A DNA stretch of 42,786 nucleotides. Source: Verrucomicrobiota bacterium. Its GTDB lineage: Bacteria; Verrucomicrobiota; Lentisphaeria; Oligosphaerales; Oligosphaeraceae. Positions within the stretch are counted from its first letter, which is position 1. The number at the start of each line of letters is the position of its first letter. Shown piece by piece: positions 35,605 through 42,569 of the stretch. A program made the translations under genes and the position numbers. The stretch is from positions 1 through 42,786 of the forward strand of contig JAGVUR010000215.1 of the NCBI GenBank assembly GCA_019136135.1, in the 5' to 3' direction. The notes under the pieces were generated by a model. That model was not told where the DNA came from and made no database searches. It saw nothing but the letters and a program-made list of their open reading frames with translations.

Positions 35605-36284
35605 AAGACACAGACCACAACAAAAAAGAGTTAATTGTGCTGGTCGCAGACCTGGATGCGGAAAATTCACTGCGTGGAATCCTTGGGCGTTGCAAGGCTT
35701 TGAACATTCGTCCATTGGCTCCCGGAGTTGATTATGATATACTGCGCCATCCGCAACGTGATTCCGGATGTCGAAGTAATTCGGAATACTTCCTTGAGAG
35801 CTATGTCAATACCCATCACCGTGCACTTGTTCTCTTCGATCATGACGGGTGTGGTTGGGAAAATCGCGACGCAACGGAGATTGAGAACAGCATTGAAGAA
35901 CGTCTGGCTAAAGCTGGTTGGGATCAACGCTGTGCTGCTATTGTCATCGTCCCCGAATTGGAGGCATGGGTCTGGAGCCATTCTCTACATGTTGATGCAG
36001 AGCTTGGTTGGCAGGGACGCACTCCAAATCTTCGAGATTGGTTGGCGCAAAACCAACTTTTTCTTGCCGGACATCTCAAACCTGAAGACCCCAAAAAAGC
36101 CATGCAGGAAGCCATGCGGGAGGCCAGAAAGGCTCACTCAGCAAGAGTGTTTTCACGGCTGGCTGAAACTGTAAGCCTAAAAGGCTGTCAAGATCGCGCT
36201 TTTAATAAATTGCGCCGTGTGCTCGAACAATGGTTTCCAGTAGGTCAAGATAATAATCAGCATCTTAAGCCATCGGAAGAATAA
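35601..36284 (+). CDS. TOPRIM/DUF4276-like partner protein (MAD4-like)
   Basis: The 227-residue product has three acidic motifs in TOPRIM order: a glutamate after the first strand (LIVLVADLDAENS, Glu21), a DxD motif in ALVLFDHDGCG (Asp80, Asp82), and IVIVPELEAWVWS (Glu119, Glu121), which recurs in DUF4276-like and MAD4-type proteins as I remember them. HPQRDSGCRS near residue 55 is also characteristic. TOPRIM proteins in defence systems often act as metal-dependent nucleases, for instance on tRNA in PARIS; whether this one does is inference. Its ATG overlaps the ATPase stop by 4 bp (ATGA), giving translational coupling. The C-terminal 50 residues are helical and basic. Confidence 0.75.
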   Translation: MKDTDHNKKELIVLVADLDAENSLRGILGRCKALNIRPLAPGVDYDILRHPQRDSGCRSNSEYFLESYVNTHHRALVLFDHDGCGWENRDATEIENSIEERLAKAGWDQRCAAIVIVPELEAWVWSHSLHVDAELGWQGRTPNLRDWLAQNQLFLAGHLKPEDPKKAMQEAMREARKAHSARVFSRLAETVSLKGCQDRAFNKLRRVLEQWFPVGQDNNQHLKPSEE

Positions 36285-36336
36285 ACACTTCATACGAACC
36301 AACCAGTGGTTCCTGGGTGAATCTATGAGTTGGAAA

Positions 36337-36442
36337 GTTGCAATAGGTTGCAAATCAAAAGCAAATAGGATAATCATAATGTTTTTGAATAAAACAAGTT
36401 ACAAACATGCAACCATTGCGACTGCGTACTTTTAATTGCAAC
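36337..36442. repeat. TTGCAA-type repeats upstream of the DUF499 gene
   Basis: GTTGCAA occurs at 36337-36343 and 36347-36353, one helical turn apart, and an exact inverted copy of GTTGCAAT (ATTGCAAC) lies at 36435-36442. A partial copy (TGCAACC) is at 36408-36414. They fill the 203-bp gap before the DUF499 gene and could be regulator sites. Confidence 0.4.
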
Positions 36443-36487
36443 AATGAAGCAAGCTCGGACAGCTTAATCGAATAAAGGAGAACATCC

Positions 36488-39400
36488 ATGCCCAAACCAG
36501 TTTGGAAACCCTGGCACGAAGTCGTCGCGTTACGGGACGACCTGAAATCCGGCGAATTGCCGTTGCACATGTTTGCGGCGGACTTGTACGAGGTCATGAT
36601 GCAGAGCGGCAAGCGCCCAGTTTACGAGAACCCGGACAACTTCTTTGCGCTTACTTTCCCGACCTACAATCTTCGTCAATTGGTGCGCGATGTGGTGCTG
36701 CGAGTGGCAGGAAAGAATGACAAGGCGGTGCGTCAGCTTGAACTGACCTATGGTGGCGGCAAGACGCACACGCTGATTACCCTGCGACACCTCGTCTTTG
36801 ATCCTGACAAATTGCCTGATCTGCCCGCCGTGGACGAATTCCGCGAAGCCATTGGCCAGCCTCCACCGAAGGCGCGCGTGGCCGGACTCTGCTTTGACAA
36901 GCTGGATGTCGAGACCGGAATGGAAGTCCGTGATCCGCAAGGCAACACCAGACGGCTCATCCATCCATGGAGCATACTCGCCTGGCAGATTGCCGGCGAA
37001 GAAGGACTGCGCGTACTGAACGCCGGAAAATCAGCGGACGAACGCGATTCCGCCCCTGCCGAAAATATCCTGACTGAGTTATTGGAATTGCCAATGAAGG
37101 AAGGGCTTGGCGTTCTTATCCTGATTGACGAAGTCCTGATGTATGTCCGCGAAAAGGTCTCAAGCAATAGCAAATGGCGTGACCGCATGGTCAATTTCTT
37201 CCAGTATCTGACCCAAGCCGCGACCAAGGTTGATCGTTGCTGCATCGTGGCATCGCTTCTGGCCAGCGATCCGGGAAAGGATGACAACCTGGGTCGCCAG
37301 CTTAAGGGCGAACTCTACGACATCTTCCAGCGTCAGCGGGAAGAAGCCGTCGAACCCGTGGTGAAGGAAGACGTGGCTGAGGTGTTGCGTCGCCGCTTCT
37401 TCACGCCCAAATCAATCAAGGACAAAGACGCTTTCCGACCTCATGTCCAAGCAGCGCTCAAGGGTGTCTTCGAGATCGACGAACAAACGAAGAAGCAGGG
37501 CGCGGAGGCCGAAGAACGCTTTTTGAAAAGCTATCCCTTCCACCCTGATCTCACGGAAGTCTTCTATGCGAAATGGACGCAACTGGATCGATTCCAGCGA
37601 ACCCGAGGCGTCTTGAGAACCTTTGCCCTAGCCCTTCGGGAAGCCGAAAGCTGGGATACAAGCCCATTGGTGGGACCGGCCGTATTCCTGACTGACCCGA
37701 AACGGGATGGCTTGTCCGAGGCAATGCGGGAACTGGTGACGGTCGCTGACACCGAGGAACATGAGGGTAAACGACAGGCTTGGACTGGAATCATTGAAGG
37801 CGAGTTTGGTCGCGCCCGGGATATCCAGCTGGACTCGGTTGGACTGAGAAGCCGAGAGATCGAACAAGCCGTTGTGGTCACGTTCCTGCACTCCCAGCCG
37901 ATTGGCCAAAGCGCCCGAACAAGAGACCTGATGACGCTGATCGCTCCGAATCGCCCTGACAAAATCGAACTGGAGAAAGGATTGACGCGCTGGGCGCAAA
38001 CGAGCTTCTGGCTCGACGACCGGTATGCTGCAACCGAAGAGAACCAGCTGCCGGGTACCTGGCGGCTGGGAAACCGACCGAACCTGACCCAGATGCAAGC
38101 CGTGGCGGCAAGCCGAGTGTCGGATGACGTCGTCCGTGCTCGACTTCTGGACGAGATCGGCAAGTGCAAGAGCTTGACAACAGGAGCCTCTTCCGCCGGA
38201 GTGCAAGTCCATTTGCTACCAACGCGACCTCGTGACATCGAGGACGATGGTCTGTTCCACTATGGGATCCTTGGTCCCAAAGCTGCCAGCGAATCGGGGA
38301 AACCAAGCACGGAGGCAAAACGCTATATCGAGGAGACGACTAGTTCGGAGAAGCCGCGAGTGTTCCGCAATGCAGTCATCCTGCTGGTGCCCTCCCGTGA
38401 CGGCCTGGAAGTAGCCTCGAACAGAGTGCGGGACTACCTGGCATGGGAAACAGTGCGAACCGATCTCAAGGACCAGGAAAAAGACGGAAGCATCGACCCC
38501 ACACGCATGCAAACCCTGGCCATCAACATCGACAAGGCGCGGGGACGTATTCCTGACGCCATAAAACAAGCCTACTGCACCGTCGTCACCGCCTCCGACA
38601 AGAACGAGATACAGGCCTTCAAGATCAGTGTGACCGACGAGCCGCATTTCACAATCATCAAGAACGACAATCGTTCGAGAATCCAAGACTCCCCGATCAC
38701 CGCTGAAGCCCTGCTGCCGGACGGTCCATACAACCTCTGGCGAGAGGGTGAAACGAGCCGATACGTCAAAGACCTTTCAGGAGCATTCGCACAATTGCCG
38801 CACCTGCCGAAAATGCTGAAAACCAAGGCGATCTCCGACACCCTGGTAGAGGGCTGCCAGGCTGGAGCGTTTGTCTTGAAACTTACCCGCCCCGACGGCT
38901 CGGCACGAACTTGGTGGCACGCTCGGCCCGACGAAGCAGCCATGGCTGATTCAGCCCTTGAGCTTGTCCTGGCAGAAGCGGCTGAACTCGAGGAAATCTC
39001 TCCTGATCTTCTCGAACCCAACTGCCTGCCCGAACTCTGGCCCAGCGAAACCATCTCCGTCCAGAATGCAATAGACTACTTTAAGGGCGGCAATGTCGTG
39101 CAGATTCAACGAAATGGCTACATGGAGCCACTAGCGATTCCAAAGGCCGCCCCTGCAGTTGTCAATAACGCCGTCACAAAGGCAGTAGAGTCAGGGAAGC
39201 TTTGGCTTACCAATGGCCCCGCCAGCATCCTTGCCGAACCAATTCCTGCCGGGGTGTTGACGACTCAGGCTCACCTGCAACGTCCTCCATCTCCGATCGC
39301 GGCAGCCGAAATCTTGCCCGAAAACCTGCCTGATGCCTGGACTAATGGCGAAACGAGCGCCTTGGCAATTGCCACCGCGCTCTCTCAGAAATCTGGTCAA

Positions 39401-39805
39401 ACCCTACCCTGGAAGACGGTACAAGACGTTATTGCCGCCGCCTTGAACGCACGCTTTGCTCAACTGGATCCGACTTCAGGCACTTGGCCATGTGACTACC
39501 CTGCTGCTCAAAGCATCAAGCTAAAGATTGGAACTAGCGACTATAGTGGCGATCCAGGAGCAGGAGGCGTTGAAATCCATGAAACCAATGCCAAATGGGC
39601 GGAATCGGAGCTGGATGCTTCTGAAATCCAAAACCTCGGGGATGTAATTCAGAAGCTTCTTGATATCAGGAGCAAGTCGGGATACCCCATTACCTTCAAG
39701 GTACGAATCGAAATCGGAGACGCAGACAATATTCCCGATGACGCAACCATCGCCGAAATCAACCAAATCCTCGACAACATAAAACAGGGATTTAAAGTGT
39801 TGTAA
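36488..39805 (+). CDS. DUF499 P-loop ATPase, defence-type
   Basis: The 1105-residue product matches the DUF499 family (COG1483-type predicted ATPase). It opens KPVWKPWHEVVALRDDL, with Walker A TYGGGKTHT (87-95) and Walker B LILIDEVLMYVR (Asp214, Glu215). SYPFHPDLTEVFYAKW and RTRGVLRTFALALREAE follow, the region conserved in the family. The C-terminal half is less conserved; repeated helical stretches near 850-1000 may bind partners or DNA. DUF499 genes are recurrent neighbours of DUF1156 methyltransferases and DUF3883 helicases in bacterial and archaeal defence islands (family knowledge). AGGAG lies seven bases before ATG 36488. It is the last gene of the island; no phospholipase-D-like nuclease or DUF3780 gene, sometimes seen with it, follows. 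Confidence 0.88.
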   Translation: MPKPVWKPWHEVVALRDDLKSGELPLHMFAADLYEVMMQSGKRPVYENPDNFFALTFPTYNLRQLVRDVVLRVAGKNDKAVRQLELTYGGGKTHTLITLRHLVFDPDKLPDLPAVDEFREAIGQPPPKARVAGLCFDKLDVETGMEVRDPQGNTRRLIHPWSILAWQIAGEEGLRVLNAGKSADERDSAPAENILTELLELPMKEGLGVLILIDEVLMYVREKVSSNSKWRDRMVNFFQYLTQAATKVDRCCIVASLLASDPGKDDNLGRQLKGELYDIFQRQREEAVEPVVKEDVAEVLRRRFFTPKSIKDKDAFRPHVQAALKGVFEIDEQTKKQGAEAEERFLKSYPFHPDLTEVFYAKWTQLDRFQRTRGVLRTFALALREAESWDTSPLVGPAVFLTDPKRDGLSEAMRELVTVADTEEHEGKRQAWTGIIEGEFGRARDIQLDSVGLRSREIEQAVVVTFLHSQPIGQSARTRDLMTLIAPNRPDKIELEKGLTRWAQTSFWLDDRYAATEENQLPGTWRLGNRPNLTQMQAVAASRVSDDVVRARLLDEIGKCKSLTTGASSAGVQVHLLPTRPRDIEDDGLFHYGILGPKAASESGKPSTEAKRYIEETTSSEKPRVFRNAVILLVPSRDGLEVASNRVRDYLAWETVRTDLKDQEKDGSIDPTRMQTLAINIDKARGRIPDAIKQAYCTVVTASDKNEIQAFKISVTDEPHFTIIKNDNRSRIQDSPITAEALLPDGPYNLWREGETSRYVKDLSGAFAQLPHLPKMLKTKAISDTLVEGCQAGAFVLKLTRPDGSARTWWHARPDEAAMADSALELVLAEAAELEEISPDLLEPNCLPELWPSETISVQNAIDYFKGGNVVQIQRNGYMEPLAIPKAAPAVVNNAVTKAVESGKLWLTNGPASILAEPIPAGVLTTQAHLQRPPSPIAAAEILPENLPDAWTNGETSALAIATALSQKSGQTLPWKTVQDVIAAALNARFAQLDPTSGTWPCDYPAAQSIKLKIGTSDYSGDPGAGGVEIHETNAKWAESELDASEIQNLGDVIQKLLDIRSKSGYPITFKVRIEIGDADNIPDDATIAEINQILDNIKQGFKVL

Positions 39806-39889
39806 ACCTAAAAAAAGCAGTTTGGGGATGACGCCAATGATTTTCATGCCATTTTTTGGGGACTCGAATGGGAAAGAATGGTTGTATGA

Positions 39890-39980
39890 ATCATATTTGT
39901 GTCCATTTGTGTTTATTCGTGGTTCAAGCGTTTGTTCATGAACCACGAATGGACGCGAATAGACACGAATCATTTGTGAT
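39890..39980. repeat. long inverted repeat of attcgtg(t)cc units
   Basis: Left arm about 39890-39926 and right arm about 39939-39975 are near-perfect inverted copies meeting at GGTTCA / TGAACC around a 12-base loop. Each arm is built from 11-12-bp units of the type attcgtgtcc. I recall closely similar dispersed repeats from many environmental bacteria, including PVC members. A degenerate relative lies at 34027-34090. Confidence 0.75.
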
Positions 39981-40030
39981 TTCGATGTTATTGGCATCGT
40001 TTGCACACTACGAAATTGGATTTAATATCA

Positions 40031-40174
40031 GGAGCTGCCGCCGTTAAGTGGGGAGCTCGCGGCCAAATGTGGGGAGCTGTCGACGTTAAGTGGGGAGCTC
40101 GCGGCCAAATGTGGGGAGCTGTCGACGTTAAGTGGGGAGCTCGCGGCCAAATGTGGGGAGCTGTCGACGCTAAG
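40031..40174. repeat. 42-bp minisatellite, three full units
   Basis: The unit starting gttaagtggggagctcgcgg begins at 40043, 40085 and 40127, with partial units on both sides. Each unit contains two half-repeats around tggggagct and the palindromes gagctc and gtcgac. The copies are essentially identical. Because 42 is a multiple of three, a small frame (40001-40201) reads a 14-residue repeat (VKWGARGQMWGAVD), but there is no convincing ribosome site. Confidence 0.9.
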
Positions 40175-40199
40175 CCTAAAAAAGCAGTCTTTTTAGGTT
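40175..40199. repeat. AT-rich hairpin cctaaaaa...tttttagg
   Basis: CCTAAAAA and TTTTTAGG form a perfect 8-bp stem around agcagtc. The left half (cctaaaaa followed by agcag) also occurs just after the DUF499 stop at about 39810. The two sites bracket the inverted repeat and the minisatellite, as if that block had been inserted. Function unknown. Confidence 0.45.
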
Positions 40200-40241
40200 A
40201 AAAGCAAGTAGGTGCTTTACTTTGATTATATTTTTCTGAAC

Positions 40242-40278
40242 AAAAAAGCCCCACGTTCCATCGGGAACGCGAGGCTTT
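40242..40278 (-). terminator. intrinsic terminator after the tRNA-Asn genes
   Basis: On the minus strand GCCTCGCGTTCC and GGAACGTGGGGC pair around a CGAT loop and are followed by TTTTTT. It lies a few bases after the 3' end of the downstream tRNA and ends the tRNA transcript. Confidence 0.85.
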
Positions 40279-40282
40279 GAAT

Positions 40283-40357
40283 TGGCTCCGGCAGCTGGGC
40301 TCGAACCAGCGACCAAGTGGTTAACAGCCACCTACTCTACCACTGAGCTATGCCGGA
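40283..40357 (-). tRNA. tRNA-Asn (GTT), downstream copy
   Basis: The 75-nt cloverleaf includes an encoded CCA. The 7-bp acceptor stem is TCCGGCA/TGCCGGA; the D-loop region is TAGCTCAGTGGTAGA; the anticodon loop is CTGTTAA with GTT (complement of 40323-40325); the T-arm is CTGGTTCGAGCCCAG. It is identical to the copy at 40376-40450, 93 bp away, and lies between that copy and the terminator. Confidence 0.95.
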
Positions 40358-40375
40358 GTGTGGTAATCTAGATTT

Positions 40376-40450
40376 TGGCTCCGGCAGCTGGGCTCGAACC
40401 AGCGACCAAGTGGTTAACAGCCACCTACTCTACCACTGAGCTATGCCGGA
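40376..40450 (-). tRNA. tRNA-Asn (GTT), promoter-proximal copy
   Basis: Same 75-nt sequence as the tRNA at 40283-40357, anticodon GTT at the complement of 40416-40418, CCA encoded. The two genes are 18 bp apart and share one promoter and one terminator, so they are processed from a single transcript. Confidence 0.95.
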
Positions 40451-40479
40451 GTACTCTATCCAAAAAAAGAACGACTTTA

Positions 40480-40507
40480 ACTATACAGCAAAATCAGCCT
40501 TTGTCAA
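40480..40507 (-). promoter_or_regulatory. promoter of the tRNA-Asn pair
   Basis: On the minus strand a consensus TTGACA (complement of 40502-40507) and TATAGT (complement of 40480-40485) are separated by 16 bp, 29 bp upstream of the first tRNA. Confidence 0.8.
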
Positions 40508-40517
40508 ATCAACATAA

Positions 40518-40546
40518 CAAAAAAAATCCTCGCAAAAACTTTGCGC
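40518..40546 (-). terminator. intrinsic terminator after ybaK-like gene
   Basis: On the minus strand CGCAAA and TTTGCG form a short stem, followed four bases later by a run of eight T. It lies about 25 bp after the deacylase stop and before the tRNA promoter. Confidence 0.6.
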
Positions 40547-40570
40547 TCGCCCCATGTTTTGAACAGCTCT

Positions 40571-41065
40571 CTAGTCCTTGTTCGCAACTTCAACAGGGAT
40601 GGGATCCAACACGCGAACCAAATCTTTCGTGTCGATCTCGACAACAAATCCCCTATGGCCTCCATTGATGACGATCTTCGGCAAATCCAAGATGGTCTTC
40701 TCTATGTAAATCGGCATTTTCCGACGCGTCCCAAATGGGGACGTCCCACCGCAATGATACCCTGAAAAGTGCTCCGCAACAGAAGGGTCGCAAGGAGCGA
40801 CAGACTTCACGCCAAGATGCCGAGCCATGTTCTTCGTCGATACGCTGCAATCCCCATGCATCAAGACCACGAATGGCTTTTTGGCATCGGTCTCGAAAAT
40901 CAGGGTTTTGATGACCATGTGCTCATCGAACCCCAGGGCGTTTGTTATGCTTCCTGTTCCGCCACGCTCAATATAATCGTAGTGGTGCTCAACGTACTCA
41001 ACCTTGTTCGCCTTCAGCATCCGAATCGCCGGCGTCATCGGACTTTTATCCTTGGGATCGGCCAT
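40571..41065 (-). CDS. ybaK: YbaK/EbsC-family aminoacyl-tRNA deacylase
   Basis: The 164-residue product is a full-length YbaK/EbsC protein: MTPAIRMLKANKVEYVEHHYDY at the start (split here: MTPAIRML, VEYVEHHY), KTLIFETDAKKPFVVLMHG, and the signature YHCGGTSPFGTRRKMPIYIE, followed by VINGGHRGFVVEI. YbaK hydrolyses mischarged Cys-tRNA(Pro) and related products in the cytoplasm, acting as trans-editing for prolyl-tRNA synthetase. ATG 41065 has AGGAG eight bases upstream. Only 5 bp separate it from the stop of the dihydrouridine synthase gene, so the two tRNA-related genes are one operon. Exact substrate preference within the family is not visible. Confidence 0.9.
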   Translation of the reverse strand: MADPKDKSPMTPAIRMLKANKVEYVEHHYDYIERGGTGSITNALGFDEHMVIKTLIFETDAKKPFVVLMHGDCSVSTKNMARHLGVKSVAPCDPSVAEHFSGYHCGGTSPFGTRRKMPIYIEKTILDLPKIVINGGHRGFVVEIDTKDLVRVLDPIPVEVANKD

Positions 41066-41070
41066 AAATC

Positions 41071-42069
41071 TTACTCCTGAGCTTGTTTCCTAACCTGTCC
41101 TTCTAGATATGATATCGTATTGCCGACATTTCGTGCATCGGCTATCCTTAAAAAATGCTCGTGCTCCCCACCAAACATCGCACGCGCCAACTTCAACACA
41201 AAACCATTGTCCGCCCCCGCAGGACGACCGGACTCACGCGCAATCTCAAGCAAAAATTCCAATGCGTCGCCAGCGCCCTCAACCAGCTCGCCACCACACC
41301 CATGCTCGATACGACGCAACAACAAAGGATCGCGCAACAACCCGCGAGCCACAGAAACACCATCCAAACCAGGACAGATCGAAGCCAAACGAGAGACGTC
41401 CTCGACCGAACAGACATCGCCGCATCCAACCAATGTTAGCCCTTCCAGCAACTCGCGAGCCATCCGAAATCGTTGCCAGCCTCCTGGCACAGGACCATAC
41501 ATCTCTTGAACCGTGCGAAAATGCAAAAACACGATGTCGGGACGACACTTGCGTAAAGCCTCCGCAATTCTCGGGAACTCAGATGCCGACTCGAATCCAA
41601 TCCGAATCTTCACGCTGACGCCCTTGTTTCCGCAACTCTCCCGCAATCGATGAATCGTATCGCAGATCCACTCGGGATGTTTCAGCCTGGCGCCTCCGCT
41701 TTGGTTTCTAACCACCGTCGGGCTTGGGCACGCGCAATTCACATCGACGCAGGACACGCCGAGTTGATGCAACCGACCTCCAGTCGCCGCCAATCGACCA
41801 CCATCTGTTCCCATGACCTGGGCAATCACCGGCAAGCCGGTCGCTTGGTAGTCCGCCAGCCAATTCCGCAATCGGGACATCCTAGGAACCCCAGTCGATA
41901 TCCTCAAAAACGGGGTATGCCACATCCGTACCCAACCTCGGGACGACAGTGCGCTCACGAAGGAGCTTTCGCTAACGCCATCCATCGGACCAGGAAAAAC
42001 ACGGCACGGCAACGACCTGCCATCGCCAAAAGCCAAAGGCTCAATCCAATGTCCCGGCAATTCGATCAT
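41071..42069 (-). CDS. divergent tRNA-dihydrouridine synthase
   Basis: The 332-residue product has the Dus TIM-barrel plan: PGPMDGVSESSF at the FMN end, VIAQVMGTD, the active-site motif DVNCACPSPTVV with the expected catalytic cysteine, SGGARL, VSVKIRIG, LHFRT (canonical Dus enzymes have HxRT) and GCGDVCS, SVARGLLRDP. Dus enzymes reduce uridine to dihydrouridine in tRNA D-loops using FMN and NADPH. Compared with DusA/B/C, the usual NxGCP reads NCACP and the spacing is slightly altered, so this is a divergent subfamily whose target position cannot be predicted. It is followed after 5 bp by the YbaK-like gene and preceded after 20 bp by a small membrane-protein gene. Confidence 0.82.
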   Translation of the reverse strand: MIELPGHWIEPLAFGDGRSLPCRVFPGPMDGVSESSFVSALSSRGWVRMWHTPFLRISTGVPRMSRLRNWLADYQATGLPVIAQVMGTDGGRLAATGGRLHQLGVSCVDVNCACPSPTVVRNQSGGARLKHPEWICDTIHRLRESCGNKGVSVKIRIGFESASEFPRIAEALRKCRPDIVFLHFRTVQEMYGPVPGGWQRFRMARELLEGLTLVGCGDVCSVEDVSRLASICPGLDGVSVARGLLRDPLLLRRIEHGCGGELVEGAGDALEFLLEIARESGRPAGADNGFVLKLARAMFGGEHEHFLRIADARNVGNTISYLEGQVRKQAQE

Positions 42070-42089
42070 CGCTCACGCCCATTGACACA

Positions 42090-42398
42090 CTACAAGAAAA
42101 AACCAACCAGAAAACCAACTAGGCACACAATAAACGCAATAAGGCGATCCCGCACCTCAACTTTCGATACCTCCCCACCACGACAACGAAAACTATACAA
42201 AACACCGCTCATCAGGCACACGCAACACCCAATGCCAGCACCCAACAGCCAACGACCATTCCGAGAAATGGCGTCTTCACCAGCGCGGCTAATCATTATG
42301 TATGACAGCAACACAATATACGATACACCAATCCCGAGCAAAAACGATAAGATCTGACGCAATATCCGGCATGCCACAGCAATAAAATCTCCAGTCAA
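42090..42398 (-). CDS. small three-helix membrane protein, function unknown
   Basis: The 102-residue product has three hydrophobic helices: ILSFLLGIGVSYIVLLSYIM, WLLGAGIGCCVCLMSGVLY and LIAFIVCLVGFLVGFFL. I recognise no family. The frame can start at TTG 42398; GTG at about 42377 with GGAG upstream is an alternative, and neither is compelling. It precedes the dihydrouridine synthase gene by 20 bp in the same direction, which supports it being real and co-transcribed. Confidence 0.5.
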   Translation of the reverse strand: MTGDFIAVACRILRQILSFLLGIGVSYIVLLSYIMISRAGEDAISRNGRWLLGAGIGCCVCLMSGVLYSFRCRGGEVSKVEVRDRLIAFIVCLVGFLVGFFL

Positions 42399-42489
42399 GA
42401 ATCTCTTTTGGAAAAAAGTTAAGATACCCTATTCCCCCATAATTTTCAACTTTCCCTAACCACCACAACCGCCTCTCTTCTAGCATCCA

Positions 42490-42529
42490 TTTTTTCACAC
42501 TTTCGTACCTAAATAGCATGTGACATACC
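42490..42529 (-). repeat. palindromic box, inverted third copy
   Basis: Read on the minus strand this is GGTATGTCACATGCT followed by a spacer, GTACGAAAGTGTGAAAAAA, matching the boxes at 245-274 and 494-530. As there, it sits between a minisatellite and the nearest gene end. With the array to its right it accounts for the 388 gene-free bases at the right edge. Confidence 0.75.
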
Positions 42530-42569
42530 ATTTAAATGCTGAATGCTGAATGGTGAATGATGAATGACC

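Noticed and set aside
26557..39805. Assignment as classical DISARM, BREX or type I/III restriction-modification
   Set aside because: No DrmA/DrmB pair, no PglZ or BrxC-like gene, and no HsdS or Res/Mod pair is visible; only the helicase-methyltransferase-ATPase theme is shared.
40031..40174. CRISPR array
   Set aside because: The units are contiguous and identical with no variable spacers, and there are no cas genes in the window.
40001..40201. Small protein of 14-residue repeats (VKWGARGQMWGAVD)
   Set aside because: The frame is a by-product of a 42-bp minisatellite; no ribosome site and no neighbouring operon in that direction.
40375..40668. Plus-strand frame over the tRNA and deacylase region
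   Set aside because: It starts inside a tRNA gene on the other strand and overlaps the deacylase antisense; it is a shadow.
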